Source: Anisakis pegreffii
Lineage: Eukaryota > Nematoda > Chromadorea > Rhabditida > Anisakidae
DNA: 64,000 nt
Assembly (NCBI GenBank): GCA_035041965.1
Contig: JAPYMA010003062.1
Coordinates: 43,816-107,815 of the forward strand
Reading direction: 5' to 3'
Made by a program: the position numbers and the translations under genes. This document shows positions 1 to 13,200 of this stretch, one piece after another. The stretch's first letter is position 1, and the number at the start of each line of letters is the position of its first letter. The notes beneath the pieces were generated by a model. It did not search any database and was not told the origin of the DNA. It was given only the letters and a program-made list of their open reading frames with translations.

Positions 1-225
1 GTAATTCTGTGATTTACGACATATTTTGACATGTGATACACTCGTACGTAGCTATCACAACGTCAACGGTGAATTGCATCACTCGAAACGTATCTGCGAG
101 TGATATCTTGATATCAATCGATGTCCCGTCTTCGCATCGTGGTGAGTTGGGCGTGACGAACCTGACAAATCAACCCCAAAAACTTAACCTGACAAATCCT
201 CTCCGTTGCTATATTTGTGTGCAAG

Positions 226-316
226 AAGGCGGTGCACCCGGCTGTCACAGCGTCAGAATACCCGATATTAATAACTGCCTATGGATTCAACATATTTGTT
301 GTATACGTTCTGCAAG
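226..316 (+). CDS. Putative penultimate exon of a gene entering from the left edge
   Basis: This stretch reads AVHPAVTASEYPILITAYGF followed by a hydrophobic run (NIFVVYVLQ), which resembles part of a membrane segment. It is less AT-rich than its surroundings. It ends at a weak donor (CAAG|GTGTCA) with one base left over, which matches the two bases that open the exon at 496, giving an intron of 179 bp. The left boundary is uncertain: a stop lies in frame near 187 and the only nearby acceptors are GCAAG/AAG at 225 and 228. I do not recognise the family. Chance reading is possible. Confidence 0.3.
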
Positions 317-495
317 GTGTCAATGGTTTCATGTTAATTGCACATTGCACACATAATTGTTCGCTGTCAACACTTATTTTTCAATTCCAGTTCATTTCGG
401 AGATTATTCTCAAGTCATTTATTCACTTACATCACAATACCAAAATATCAGGGCCTCAGAACGATCAACTAGGTTTCAGAACGTCTGCATTTCAG

Positions 496-623
496 AACCT
501 CAATGTTCATGGCTCATTTTGGAGGTAGCTCCAGTTGTTGACTTCGCTTCGAGATTGGTTTTAGACGATCTCACTGTACCTTCCGATAAGCGTTTAGCTG
601 CAGAAGATTATGCTGCTTTATAA
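496..623 (+). CDS. Putative terminal exon of a gene entering from the left edge
   Basis: The exon begins after a good acceptor (CATTTCAG) and reads about 42 codons to a TAA at 621-623. The C-terminus includes VVDFASRLVLDDLTVPSDKR and ends AAEDYAAL. Codon content is richer in GC than the flanks, as in the secure exons of this window. Its starting phase (two bases) fits the donor at 316. The product is not recognised; joined to the exon at 226-316 it would be the C-terminus of a possible membrane protein with an acidic tail. The rest of the gene would lie left of position 1. Confidence 0.4.
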
Positions 624-3600
624 TAGTGGCATGATCTTCTCTTGATATGCTGACTTAAAATTATGCCATCGAAAGTTTGTGATCATAATTCAGATCAATA
701 GCAAACCAGCTATCGCAGTGATAGAAGAGCCGATATTAATGCTTGCTGTGTTTCATTCTGAATTTCACCAGGCTCCCAGTTCCAGCGATTTCAACAGATT
801 AACATCATGTTCCAATGGAAAACTTTTTCAATAACTCAGAGCCAGATAAATTATTTGCCAACTTCCATATGAATTGAAGTTCCATTGAGGTTTCATGAGA
901 GCTGGAAAAAAATGGAGAACATCTTGAAAAATTATTCATCTTTATGAGCGATGCTTCCGCGCGATTCAGTTATTTTCCTTCACTTTCATTGTTTATTGGG
1001 AATTCTGCTCATGCTCTATTAGTCAATGGTGAATGAGTGTTTTGGTGTGATTCATAAGTTTCGTAGACTATGAGTCGAATTTCGTATCAATTTGATTTGT
1101 CTGTTGCATGTTTTTCATTTCTATTCAACCGCAAATGAATAGCGATGGTATAATCAAAAGCATTGAATGACAGTCTTAAGACTCATCATTCCTTTAATCA
1201 TAATTGTGCAAGAATGCTTTGTTAAAAGATTCTCTCAGAAAGGTTTTTATTATATCACTAATATCATCACCATCATCTCTGTGGCTACAATTATCATTCT
1301 TATTGCCATCAGCATTGCTACCCTTCCGCTTAGCTCAATTGGTGGCTTCAGTTTGCAATGATAAGCGAGTCATCTATCGTCTAAAATCACTGAAGTCAGT
1401 TCACTGTTATAAGTTCGCTCAAGTCCCTGGCCCATCTGATAAAAAAAGCAAATTTGCTGACTAGATCAAAACATTTCCTGTGGATCATTCGAAAAATGCA
1501 AGCAAAATCTTTTCCATGCAGGAAGAAAGTGGGTGCAGTGGGGGAGGCGAACTTATTCATGCAGTGCGGAAAACTAAGTGAGGAAACACTTCGGTGATGA
1601 TTGAATGAACAGTCGACTCGCGTTATCAATCTTATATAAATTGTATTCAGTGATGATTTATAGCAATATTGTGCAGTTGCATGAACGATTACACATCGGC
1701 ACTAGATGAACAGGAAATATGCTGATGTGATTCCGTATAAAAATATATGACTGCCACCAAATTTCAGCTAAATCAATCTTTACTTTATTATGTTCGAGTA
1801 TTGTTGAGTAGAAGACGCTATCTGCTCCATTGCTCTTAATTCAGTAATCCATCCATTCCCCCAGATGTACAGATGTGTAGGGGATTCCCTTCATCTGAGA
1901 GATGATTTCAGACCGTCTCTTGAGGTTCCATAGGATTTTCGATGCCTCGGCTAAGAGTATCAGCACCACCTGCAAATTCTTTTCCTGATCAGTAGAGCAT
2001 CATGAGATTTCTCCTTTATGAACTGATCCATCCATATTTAAATTATAGGTAATGTAAACTTGGTTAAGCCATAGATCAAACGTATCTCAACAGAGATCAA
2101 ATTGCCCTGAAATTATGGACAACCAGAATTTTTCCCTTTATAAGCCGTTTATAGGTAATAAAATTGAACATTAACGTGATACTTTGATGAGATAGATAAT
2201 TGTCTTCATATTGTAACATCATTCAGATTTAAGTGACAGATAAAATTCTAGCAATCTCGTAACATACAGCAAAATGTAGTAATATTGGAGACAGCCACAT
2301 TCGTCATATAACACAGAGTGCATAAGATATCGTATACTGTATTACCTTTTACTGCACTTCTCTATGAATATTCACTGATGTGCTGCTTATACAAGCAAAT
2401 GCAGGCGCTGAATTCGTGCCTTGAGCAGTCGTACCTTATCGAGTCTACAATGTGAGGATTATTGAATACGCATAAAAACTACTAATGAACAAATTATTCG
2501 AAAAGTTTTCATATTATTATTAAACAGTCTTAAATTATCAGAGAGAGAGAAGAGAACTCTCTGAATAGTTCTTTCTCGCACGTTGACAGGTTCAATGTCA
2601 ACTCTGCGTCACCAATATCATTAATATCTATCTCTTAAACGGAATCGAATTTAATCTAATTTTCACACTCCATCACTGTATCTTCACAATAATAATTATT
2701 TCATTTATTATCCTTATTCTTTTTGTACATTATTGCTGTATACCTGTATCATGGGTGTATTAAACTGCAGCAGTTAGTTCAAAACATATTACAATATTAC
2801 AATGCATTACCATTCAGTTCAGTAGTTTACTCCATCAAATTTCTACTATGAGTTTTTGTCGCCTTATAATATGTGAAATAGTCTCTAGCATGAGACTGCT
2901 CTCAGCTGTATTCACTGATGTGCTATAGTGAAATTCAACTTTTGCTTTCTGTTGATTCGTTGCAGTCATTTTCCGTTTAATATCCGCCAGTTCAGCATTA
3001 AGCTACTCGAAAATTACTACCATTTACGCACACCGTTGCTCCAGTATTCGAATATTGCTGCTACATTGGCATATTCGTGCAATTCCGCACTCTCGGTCTT
3101 TTGTATTCTCATCGTTTTTAATGTCTGCATTCTTCTCGAAATCATATGATTTATAGCATGATCAGCGACTGCTTGTGCATGATCCAAATACGAAATTAGC
3201 AATTTCGAAAAACCAATTGCAAATCATGAACGATGCCATTTAAATCAATGATTGTTCACGTCGACAAAGAATTGAATTGTGCTACATGAAACATCTCATC
3301 AAAAAGAAATTTTGTCTTCTTAACACATCGAAGTGAACGCAGAATCGCCCAAATTTTTCTTTTCATATTATGAATAACTCCATATTCGTTCCATTGACAA
3401 ACGGTTTTGTACACAAAACAAATTCACTGAGAATTGCTTCAGATGCTTTCTTCATGACCAATTATAAATATTTACTTTAGGTATAATACGATAACGGTCA
3501 GCGTGTTTTCGCGTATTGATCAACAAACTGTTATGATCATCTATTATCATATCGTTCGATTAAGTCGCTGACAGCTGCTAATTTCTATTTTTTTAATCAT

Positions 3601-3682
3601 TTCTCAGTATTCACAGTCTTTTTGCGACCACCTGATTTAATATGTAATTTAATTGCTTCAATATGTAATTGCTTTAATTAAT

Positions 3683-3704
3683 ATAAATAAATAAATAAAT
3701 AAAA
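3683..3704. repeat. Simple repeat (AAAT)n
   Basis: About five perfect copies of the tetranucleotide, visible directly; ordinary microsatellite. Confidence 0.85.
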
Positions 3705-6700
3705 AGTATTTAATTCCTCCTCTAAGAGTCAGCAACTAACCACAATTTATGATAAGTGGAAAAGTATTCGTATTACGTCAAAATGTCTATATTATTATTA
3801 CAAAAAGTGTTTGCGCCTTCCTGGAAACTTTTTAAGTACCTCAAAAACCAATCAAAAAAACCATGTTCTATGTCCGATCAACACACTCTCATATTCTGTC
3901 AATACTGGATCAGCTTCGCTTACATCCTCAGTAACGGATTTTGTGGATTAACTCAATAATGCAACACTTCATTAAGCCACTTCACCAACCCATTCCATAC
4001 TCTCAAGTGGTGAACAATGAGGAATTGTACGAGTATACCTCAGAAAAAAGAACTTGAAAGTGGAATTTCACTCGTAAGTTAAGTGAAACGTTGAAAAAAC
4101 TATGCAAAAACTGATGAAAGTTCAGAAAAAAGTATGTTTTTCTCCACTTAAATTCCATCTTGACTCTCAGTCAGTTACTACTTTTTATCTGCTTTAAAAA
4201 CCTGCAGAACGCTAACACCCTTCCAATATTTCCCGATGGTTTTCTGATGTTAGTTGTTTTTTAAAGACCTCTCACCAGTGGATTTTCATCTCTACACCAA
4301 TTTGATTGCTTACATCTGGTTGCAATCTTCTGTTTTGAATCATTCCAGTCAGACTTCAAAAATTTCAAATCATTAAGTCCTCAAAATAGGAGCACGATGA
4401 CCCAGACTTATCTAGATCAACCTCGTGTGATACCAGAGGACGTTGTCCTTTTCCGTACGCATCGTTGTGATTCACCTTAACTCAACTCGAAATTCATGTC
4501 GGTTTTAACGGAAACTGGTAACTAATTGCCCAAATTTATGACACCTCTAGTGATTGACTACAATAGCTAAGTGGATGAAATATAAACATAAATAAATGAA
4601 CCTTTCAATAAATGATGTTTATTTAAGGAAAGTCAACTGTCGACTGTGTTTAAGTTTGCCTAATAAACGCATAAAAGCTCTTCTGTCTGTTTCATAAAAG
4701 GAATCGTCGCTCAATTCACTTCATCAATCGAATAGACTCGCTGCAGCTGTAAGAATTATTTATGTATCATAATTCAAACACAACTCAATAAAATGTTTGT
4801 TTTGAATATTTATTCACGAGTCTGTCCATCGTTTTGATGCGTAACACTCATAATGTTGACTTAATAGAGTACTGATTTGCTTTGTATTCTTATGATATGT
4901 ATTGAATAATCTTGAACATGCATTATGAATGAATATCTTACAATAGTCTGTAGGATTTCTTTTTAAGTGATTCTTCGTTGAAGTCTTTTTTTTTGCAGAA
5001 TCCATTTTTTTGCAGATCACGAACCAATTTCGAGATGATGAATTTGATTCTTTACGAGTATGCTTTACATCTTAAATATTTCCCTATTTTAATGCATCCA
5101 CATTAGAAGAAACTTATTTGATGCAGATCAGTTCTTTTCATTTCTCAGTATTTGACTGCTGACTTCAACCTGAACGTTCAGCCAAAATTCATCAGTTTCA
5201 TATGAATATCCACACTCCCTCTGTTATGATATTCTTCACTGCAGTTTTAAGCCGGAAAGCATCTCACCGACCCATCATCAGCCTTCCGGTCCATATTCCA
5301 CGATCTTGTGTGCTTCATTAATCGTTCAGAATTTGCCATATCCTTCTAAGACATCGTCAAAATATCGCTAAGATCACTACGGCGAAGTATTTGCAAATAT
5401 TTGCTCAGATACGCTTCGATTATCTCATAGAAGTGAACTGCCACACTGTTCGATGTTTTTAACAAATTATCGCATTCAAGCGATTTCTCTTTATTATCCT
5501 CAAACATTCCAGATTCCAATTGAAAACAAATAAATAATGGATTGTCGAAAAAACGTGTTATTTCAAAATAATTTCACTTTTGCAAAAAGACAACGCTCAC
5601 AAATAGATCATGCCCATAAACCACTCAGGTTGTTTGCTCATATAAGAAGATAGAAAATCTCAGAATTGTACTAGAACATTTGAAAATTTAACTCGTGTGG
5701 CGTTGCAATCTGTCATAACACTATCAAATCATCATGACAAATTAACCATTGGAAATGTTAAACAAACAACAATAATGGCTCTATTCAAAGGAAAAAACGG
5801 TGGTCAACATGAGCACTGGAACATAGGCAGAGTTTTTTTCGTGCTTAACGTAAAAGGTAAAGTGAGGTGAAGGTCAGTGGAAGTTTCGAAATATTGAGAC
5901 ATTTGCATAGCAGTCGTGCGATTTTTTGCATTGTCCAATATAAAGTTACAGTACGATTGCATAATACTCTTTTAAGACGCCAATGCTTGATATAAATACT
6001 GTCAACAATTAGTATCAGAGCACTTTTAGTGAAGAATCAGCGAGCAAATACGATCGAGTGCAAATATCTTCAAACGTTCTACAATTCATGACTCTGTCAA
6101 TATTATCATGCAAAACTGCGTGTTGACCACTATTTCATAATCTGATCATCTTTTGCGATTAAATTCATTTTTTGATCACTTCTCTGATCGTTGTGTTAGG
6201 CAAATTCGGTGGATATAATTTTCATTCCCTCATCGAAAGCTTAGGCAAATTACAGAAAATCTTCCATTCGAACTCCTGAATTGTCGATCTCGTGTAAATC
6301 CTCGTTTCCGGGCTCCAAAACGATTCAGGAACTAGTTGTCGGGAGTTCTCAGTTCCTCGCGTAATTTCATTCAGCATGCCTATGTTTTTTCAATGTCACT
6401 ACTGTGAAAGTGTGAAGTTTTCAGTGTGAAAACTGCCATTCCTCTGGGAATTTTTTTCCAATAGAAATTAATGGAATTAAGAAATTTCAATTGAATGACT
6501 TATTGACGAAGAATGAATATCATACAAATCATGTATCAGAAACAAGTTTACACCAGTCAGTCACTGTCATTATTCGAATGCATGATACATACCTCAAACC
6601 TATCACCACACATCCAACGTTCAGAGTGTTTCTTCGTTTTGCATCTACAACAATGATGTTTGTCATCACTAATAAATGCATTATTTGCTTTGTTTTTTCA

Positions 6701-8206
6701 AATCATTATCTAGATAACATCAATATTATTAGTTTCGCAGTTTCAGTCATATCTTATAATCACTCAAACGTGATCGGGCATTTGTAATCTCCATTCTGAA
6801 TGTAACTTTCACTATAGCAATTTTCTGTACTTTCTGGAACGAATATTTAGCAGTTTATCCGGTGATATCAACTGACGCGTTCTCAGATTCTCTACTATAT
6901 CCACAGAATTTTGTTCGCAGCCTCACACTCGATCAGCATCCAATAATTCATCGAGAGGACCACGAAAACATTCCGTTCTTCAGATAACTGTTGATATCAG
7001 TCATATAAATAACTCGAACACATCAAAACGTATATGAGCTGTCGACATATCTGAAGATTGATCATGAAAGAATGTCTGCCTGCCTTTCTATGATTCAACT
7101 GTCAACTTAATCACTAATTAATTCGTCATCAAATAATGATGCACATTCGTGTAACATCTTTAGAGAATCTGTGATACAAAAGAGTCGAGAATCAATGATA
7201 GCGTATATGCAATGGTATCGGAATTATCAGTTTGCCACGAAACCTTTAATATACCCACTCAGATACCTGTAATTAATCAGTACTGTAGCTGTCGTCTATT
7301 AACTGATGATAATCAAGTTAATTTTCTAATTCGATAATTTGGTTGACTTATCGCAGGCGCTAATTCGCGATAATTGTTAATCCAATTAGAGAAAGTTGTT
7401 GGAAGTTGATTATTGAGCGACAGGAATTATTGTTCAAAGAAGTTTGCGATTCATTCAATCGTAATTTTCACATCTTAGTAATTTTACGAGCACCTCATAT
7501 CAGTACTGCCGAAATCGTATGAAGCTTTCGCTTGGGTGGTTGGGCGGACAAGTACTACCAACTTGGGAAGTCTGGAATCAAAGACATTACAGTCGTAAAA
7601 GACTGACTGCCAGTCTGCGATTCAACTTTTAATTTGAAGTCGACAGTATTGGTGAATGAGAACTCGTCTACGCTCTTCCCTCAATCCTTCCAAATTTTCA
7701 AAGAATTCGGTGGTTTTTCGAAAAGTCAGCGCTTTACGACTCGTCATTGCAATCGATCGAATGTGTTGAAATGTTATTGAAATTAAAACGAAGAATTTCG
7801 AAAATAAGACGAGAACAAGATCAACATAATGTAATAAATAGAAATCAACACAACGCATTCATGCACCTGTCTGGTGGTTATTACCTTTTATGTGTTACCG
7901 TTCGACTCCTCCCGATTCCTATAGCAAAAACAATTCTATACATCAATTGAAAACGCTTCTAAATTGTTATATTACATCGCGCAGAACATATTACCTAATT
8001 CCAAACTTAAATTTGCTCATTGACAGCTTCCCACATGAAACTTCAAACTGAATCATCACAAGTGAGGTTTCTGTGAAACCACAGACTAGCTTTAATTCAA
8101 CCTCTACGATGCGATCTATTTATATGTTTACTTAATAGCAAATCCAACTCATCACGAGTTTATGCCTCCCAGTTATCACCAATATCACTGATATCACATT
8201 CTATCT

Positions 8207-8253
8207 GATCTATCTGTGATCTGTCTGATCAGCTGATCACAGATATGATCGAT
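8207..8253. repeat. GATC-dense partial palindrome
   Basis: Seven GATC tetranucleotides fall within about 50 bp. ATCTGTGATC at 8212-8221 is the exact reverse complement of GATCACAGAT at 8235-8244, with a further TGATCA palindrome in the 13-nt spacer. Function unknown. Confidence 0.6.
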
Positions 8254-9988
8254 CTGCTGTGATCAACTTTCCTCACTCTACTATCCGGCCCCCATTGTGC
8301 CAGATTCGGATTCTCTACTGATCGTGAATTGCGAAAGCAATCACAACGCTCTTTTCCCGTCCAACCTAACCACTCATTTTTTTAATCTTGAAAGTAATCA
8401 TAAAGCCATGAAAACTTCCAGTTTCTGGAGAATTTTTTTCACGAAATTATAGAAACGGTCTCTATTATATGAAAAGTCTTGGTACCATTTCTACTCTTTC
8501 GTTGCAAAAACACATGTGCCTGATGCAATTTCATATTGTATTAAACTAGTAGAGATTGAAAAATTAGACTCGTTCCTTTAAGTAGGTAGTACATAATGAC
8601 AGTCATAAAGTTTTTCGCCCTCTACTACAAATACTTACCAGCATCCTTAACAATGATCATAGTGACAATAACTATAATACTGTATCCTGCCTCACTGCAT
8701 CCAGTTGTGCAGATATTATTTAGAGTGATATATAATGAATTTAAAGATTGCAGTATTGAACGTGATTCCTGCAGGAAACTGTTCTTGCAAATACTTTTTA
8801 TTCGTTCCGTTCTGGGCAAAAAACATGTCTGCTGATTTCCCAAAGTATTACTTCAGGCAAGTATCTCAAATAAAATGGCGAGTATCTTAGTGTTCTGATA
8901 TAACTTAGCACCTTTATAGTCCTCACGTGACCTTTCGCACCTTTATGGTTATTGCCTTATTGTTTATGGCTGGCAGTTCCATGGTCATTCACGTAACTGA
9001 CCACTAGGTGGACAATAAACAATTGGACAATGAACTGGTGCCTTGGATGCCTTGGATCGTTTCATCTCATATGATCAGCAGTACTGTCATTATCATAGAA
9101 TTTGTTGTGCTTGTTCTCTGAACAAGACATGAATGGTCAGAACAGTTTAATGAACCCTTTTCGTGATTTTATTACTCAGAACAATGAATCATTCAATACC
9201 ATAAAAGAGATAACGATTTCTGTCTTATAGCGTTCCAAGCAGATCTCCCCTCCCCCTGCCAACCTTTTGATGTAAAATCTAATTAATCATCACTAAAACA
9301 GACACATTCACTGATTTACAAATCCATACGCATGGTTCTCTTTGAATGAAACGATCTTTGCCTAGTTCGTAGAACGTCTCACATTGAAATTTACGAATTC
9401 ATATGCTATCAATTAAGTGACAATGCATTTCAATTGTAATTAAATGCAATTTATCTCATTATCTATTGTAATATTTCATAATACCACCCTGCACGTATCA
9501 GATTAATCAAGTGAATGTCATCTTGTTCAATGTTAATGCCCAAACCATGATTATCCTTTGAGATTTATATCTATGTGATAGCCTTGCCGTTAGATGGTTT
9601 GACTAACCTGGTACCCTGAGCTTATCATGAGTCCATACTCATTAGATGGAATTGCTTAATTTCTTTCTGATTCATTCGTTTTAGTTTTCGGTCTTCATGC
9701 ACCATTAGCTAATGATAGATTTTGATAGCTTCGAAAAAATCAAGCAATTGGATTTCATACATCCATACTTTTATATTCAGCTTCCATCATCAGTTTATGT
9801 GAAAATCAGCAAAATCACTCTCTTGATAATGTATCATTGCAAAACGTGGTTTCAATCATACTATAGATATTTGATCTTAGGAGATTACTCATGAATTTGA
9901 ATTGTTTGATATTGTGTTTTTGCGGCAATTTCGTTTTGCTTCAATCCGTCGAAAATGAGACTGAGATTTCGTTCATCTATCAATCATT

Positions 9989-10063
9989 ACAGGCTAAAAG
10001 TACGAAAATTCAGCAGAACGACGAATCAGAAGACGAAGTCTTAACGAAGACTTGCACTGAGAA
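9989..10063 (+). promoter_or_regulatory. Candidate leader acceptor and 5' UTR of the fusogen gene
   Basis: An ATTACAG acceptor ends at 9992, 71 nt upstream of the chosen ATG at 10064. It could be a cis acceptor for an upstream non-coding exon or a spliced-leader trans-splicing site, as is common in nematodes. The sequence cannot tell these apart. Inference only. Confidence 0.25.
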
Positions 10064-10250
10064 ATGGGCATGGGAATGGCAATACTCAGGCGCCTTGCTC
10101 TATTGATATTGGTGAGCCGGTGTTGCTTTGCGGCACCGCCGAAGCCTGCAGCAGCCTTGATCAGGCCCTCAGAATCATTTCAACCAATTCTACCGATCAC
10201 TCCACCACATTGCACTAAAACCTCTGTTATTAAGTCAACTCTTTCCCATG
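10064..10250 (+). CDS. Fusogen exon 1: signal peptide
   Basis: Three closely spaced ATGs start MGMGMAILRRLALLILVSRC: basic residues, a Leu/Ile-rich core, then CFAAPP with a plausible cleavage after Ala. A Pro-rich stretch follows, with one Cys near the end (PPHCTKTS). The exon ends at a strong donor (CCATG|GTAAGT) with one base left over. Which ATG is used is not decidable; the first is taken. Confidence 0.7.
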
Positions 10251-13200
10251 GTAAGTGCGATTCTATGCGTTTCGAGAGGTAAAAAACCTCATCTGGAAGG
10301 GTTGAATAATAACTATACCCGAAAAATAGTTTCATCAATCCTGACCCTCAGAATGCACAGAAACATCCAAATACCATTCAAAAAAATTAATCGAAATAGT
10401 CATACCATATGAAATTCTCAATAAACTACGATGCAACTTGAAAACCGATCCTAGAACTGCGCAACATTTCGCAATGTCAAGCAATCAATTACAAAAACGA
10501 CAGCTCATGATAAATATTTGATTGATTAGTTAACTGATTCGTTAATTTCCGTATATTTATGGTGTACTTTCTATAAAGCCAATGGTTTAATATGTATCCT
10601 CCGTCATTCTCACATGTTGCTCACCAAACCAAACAGACTATCCGTTCCGCGTCTAAAATCAGTATTTTCGAAATGAAAGAATTTCGCAATCCACACTTTG
10701 CAGTCATTTCCTCTTACAAATATTCGACTGTTCACGGATGGAATTCAGAAGAAATCAGTCTCACAAACATATTTATCGAATAAATAATAATGAACTTAAT
10801 TCGCGCTCATTAGTATTGAAGATGACCAAATCATAAAGCAGCTATCGTCATTGCACTCATGTTTTGGATCTTGATTAAGATTCCGAAGTTGGAATAAGAA
10901 ACTCATAATCGATCAAATTAGTCACAGTCAATCAACTGTGATTTCTCCAGGATATTCATATAACTTCAATATGACCATTTCATATAATGTTTCGCAATTG
11001 ATCTCTCCGTTAGATATTGATCAGCAACCACAAATTCAAAAAGAAAAAGTCGAAATTTTTTTAGTTAGTCACGAAATGGGAAGATTAAATCGATGTCGAA
11101 TGAACTCACCCAAATACTTATGCAATGAATAATACCCTTGAATGATTCCTCAATTCAACCGTACCTCTATTACAGCAGCAGGTGATGAATCACTGCGTAC
11201 AATCCTAATGAATATTCACATTGGCCTTGGGAGTACGGTATGTTTCCGGATCGACAACGGATCTTCAGAAAGCGATGAAGCTTCCGCTAAACCGTCAGCT
11301 CAGGCCTCTTCGATCTTCGCAGATGTTCTCAGCAATAAGTAGGTTTCAACGAGAATCTTGTGCTACATAAAATTGCAGTACTTGAACCATATTCGTCAGC
11401 ATCAAGCTATCCTTATGCTCATTACCGATTAGGATGGACACAGATTTTGATACTTCCAAATATGGAAAATACTAAGCTACGGGAAAAGTCTGAATATGTT
11501 TCCGATTAAATATTATAGTAAAGTATGAAATTGTATAAATATGGAAAGTCTCCTTCTGCAAAATATATCACCTCCATTCCCACCTATTAATGTCATGTTC
11601 CCTTCAATAACAAGCATCTGCCGTGTCACTGATCAAGCAGAGAAGTTAATCAGTCACAGAGATAGTTCTAAATCGAACGGTTTTTACGAGAGAAAAGATT
11701 GAGAAAACTTCTCGAAATATTACAACATCAAATTCTCCAAATCCTCAGATTTGTAACTTCTGGAACATACCATTACAAATTCATCGTTCCTAGAATATTC
11801 TCAAGCATATCCATCTGAATCTCAAAATAACCTTCTATATTTAGCCACCATACTATAATAACTCGTTTCAGAGCTCCTGAACAGGGCTGGCTCCACACCT
11901 TAACGCTAACTCAACTGGAACACCACCATCCGATCACTCAACACTACGAATTCGCCATACCTGAGGTGTCCACCTCATGTATTTGTGACTGTGACCCGAC
12001 CTCTAACGTGTGTTCAGCTCGAACCCATTCGTTCGCCACTTGTAATCACCCAAATTCTTCCACGGTATGTCTTTTCATTTCCGAATCTGCCTATTCGCCT
12101 AGTTCTCATGGCCGCTAATCCGTTCCCATAATAATGATTCGAGTGAATGTCCTCCATTTCACATGAAAGAAATCCATATGAAAGCATGAGCTCATATGAT
12201 CGACATTGCTTAATGTTTGACAGAAGAACGTACTTTCCTCTGCAAAATGTGGCATCAGGGTTGAAGGAAGGCTCTGAGAGTTCAGTATTTCAATCCAGTT
12301 TCAGTAAATATGTCTAAGAAATTTTCTATTGATTCATCAATTTTTTTCCTTCAAAATATTCAGTGAGACGACTAGTGTTCGATAGTACTGAATGTTTTCA
12401 CCAGAAACATTGTGAAGCATCAATGTTCCAAAATATCACTACCTATCAATGCCAATTATATCATTATCAGTATCAAATCATTATCAGTGATAAATTCTTT
12501 CAAATCTTCAGGATACGTCGTGCTATCGCACTTTCCACGCCAGTCAATCTGATGCTGGTTGTGCTCCAGGCAGTCAATCGAAACTCTGCTGTGAGGTAAG
12601 CAAATCGTATATCTCCTAAATTCTCATTACGAACTGATCGATAATTCAGTCAGTTGATCTCGAAATAAATCGATCGTTCATTCAATCCAATCGTCTCATT
12701 GAATGATCAAAGACTTGCTCATTTGCAATTCAAAAAAAAAACCAAATCCGATTACACAGTGCATTCGTTACATATTGAACTAATTCTTGCTAATTTCTTG
12801 ATTACAATCGCATTCACAATTGCTGACATTGATGAATGACATAGATAAATGTGCACGCAACATCCAACGCATTTCGTTTCGTTTACACTCTGAATACTTA
12901 AAAGAAAGGTGTTAATAGGTGTTAATTAATTGTTGAATTGAAATGGAATATCGTTGATGATCTGCGATAATCTGCGAATTATTACACTGCACACCGATGA
13001 ATGTCCCAAAAATTTGTGTCAGAACATTGATTTTAAAAAGCGTAAAACCGCACGCACTATCGCAAAACCACAAAATTATGTAATCACTTCGTTAAATGAT
13101 CTTAATTTATCGTAAAACATCAAATTCTATTGATTTATCTATCACATTACATGAACTTATTGATAAAATTAGTTTTGTGGACCTCAGGAACCTTAGGATT

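Larger units (their letters stand above)
624..9992. other. Non-coding stretch, no supported gene
   Basis: About 9.4 kb of AT-rich sequence with frequent stops in all frames. I see no exon with matching splice signals and coding-like composition. It holds a short AAAT repeat near 3683 and a GATC-rich partial palindrome near 8207. Part of it is presumably upstream or regulatory sequence of the fusogen gene, but no promoter element can be named. Confidence 0.5.

Noticed and set aside
4400..4480. Short frame beginning MTQTYLDQPRVIPEDVVLFR.
   Set aside because: Only 27 codons, with no splice sites and no neighbours that would make it an exon.
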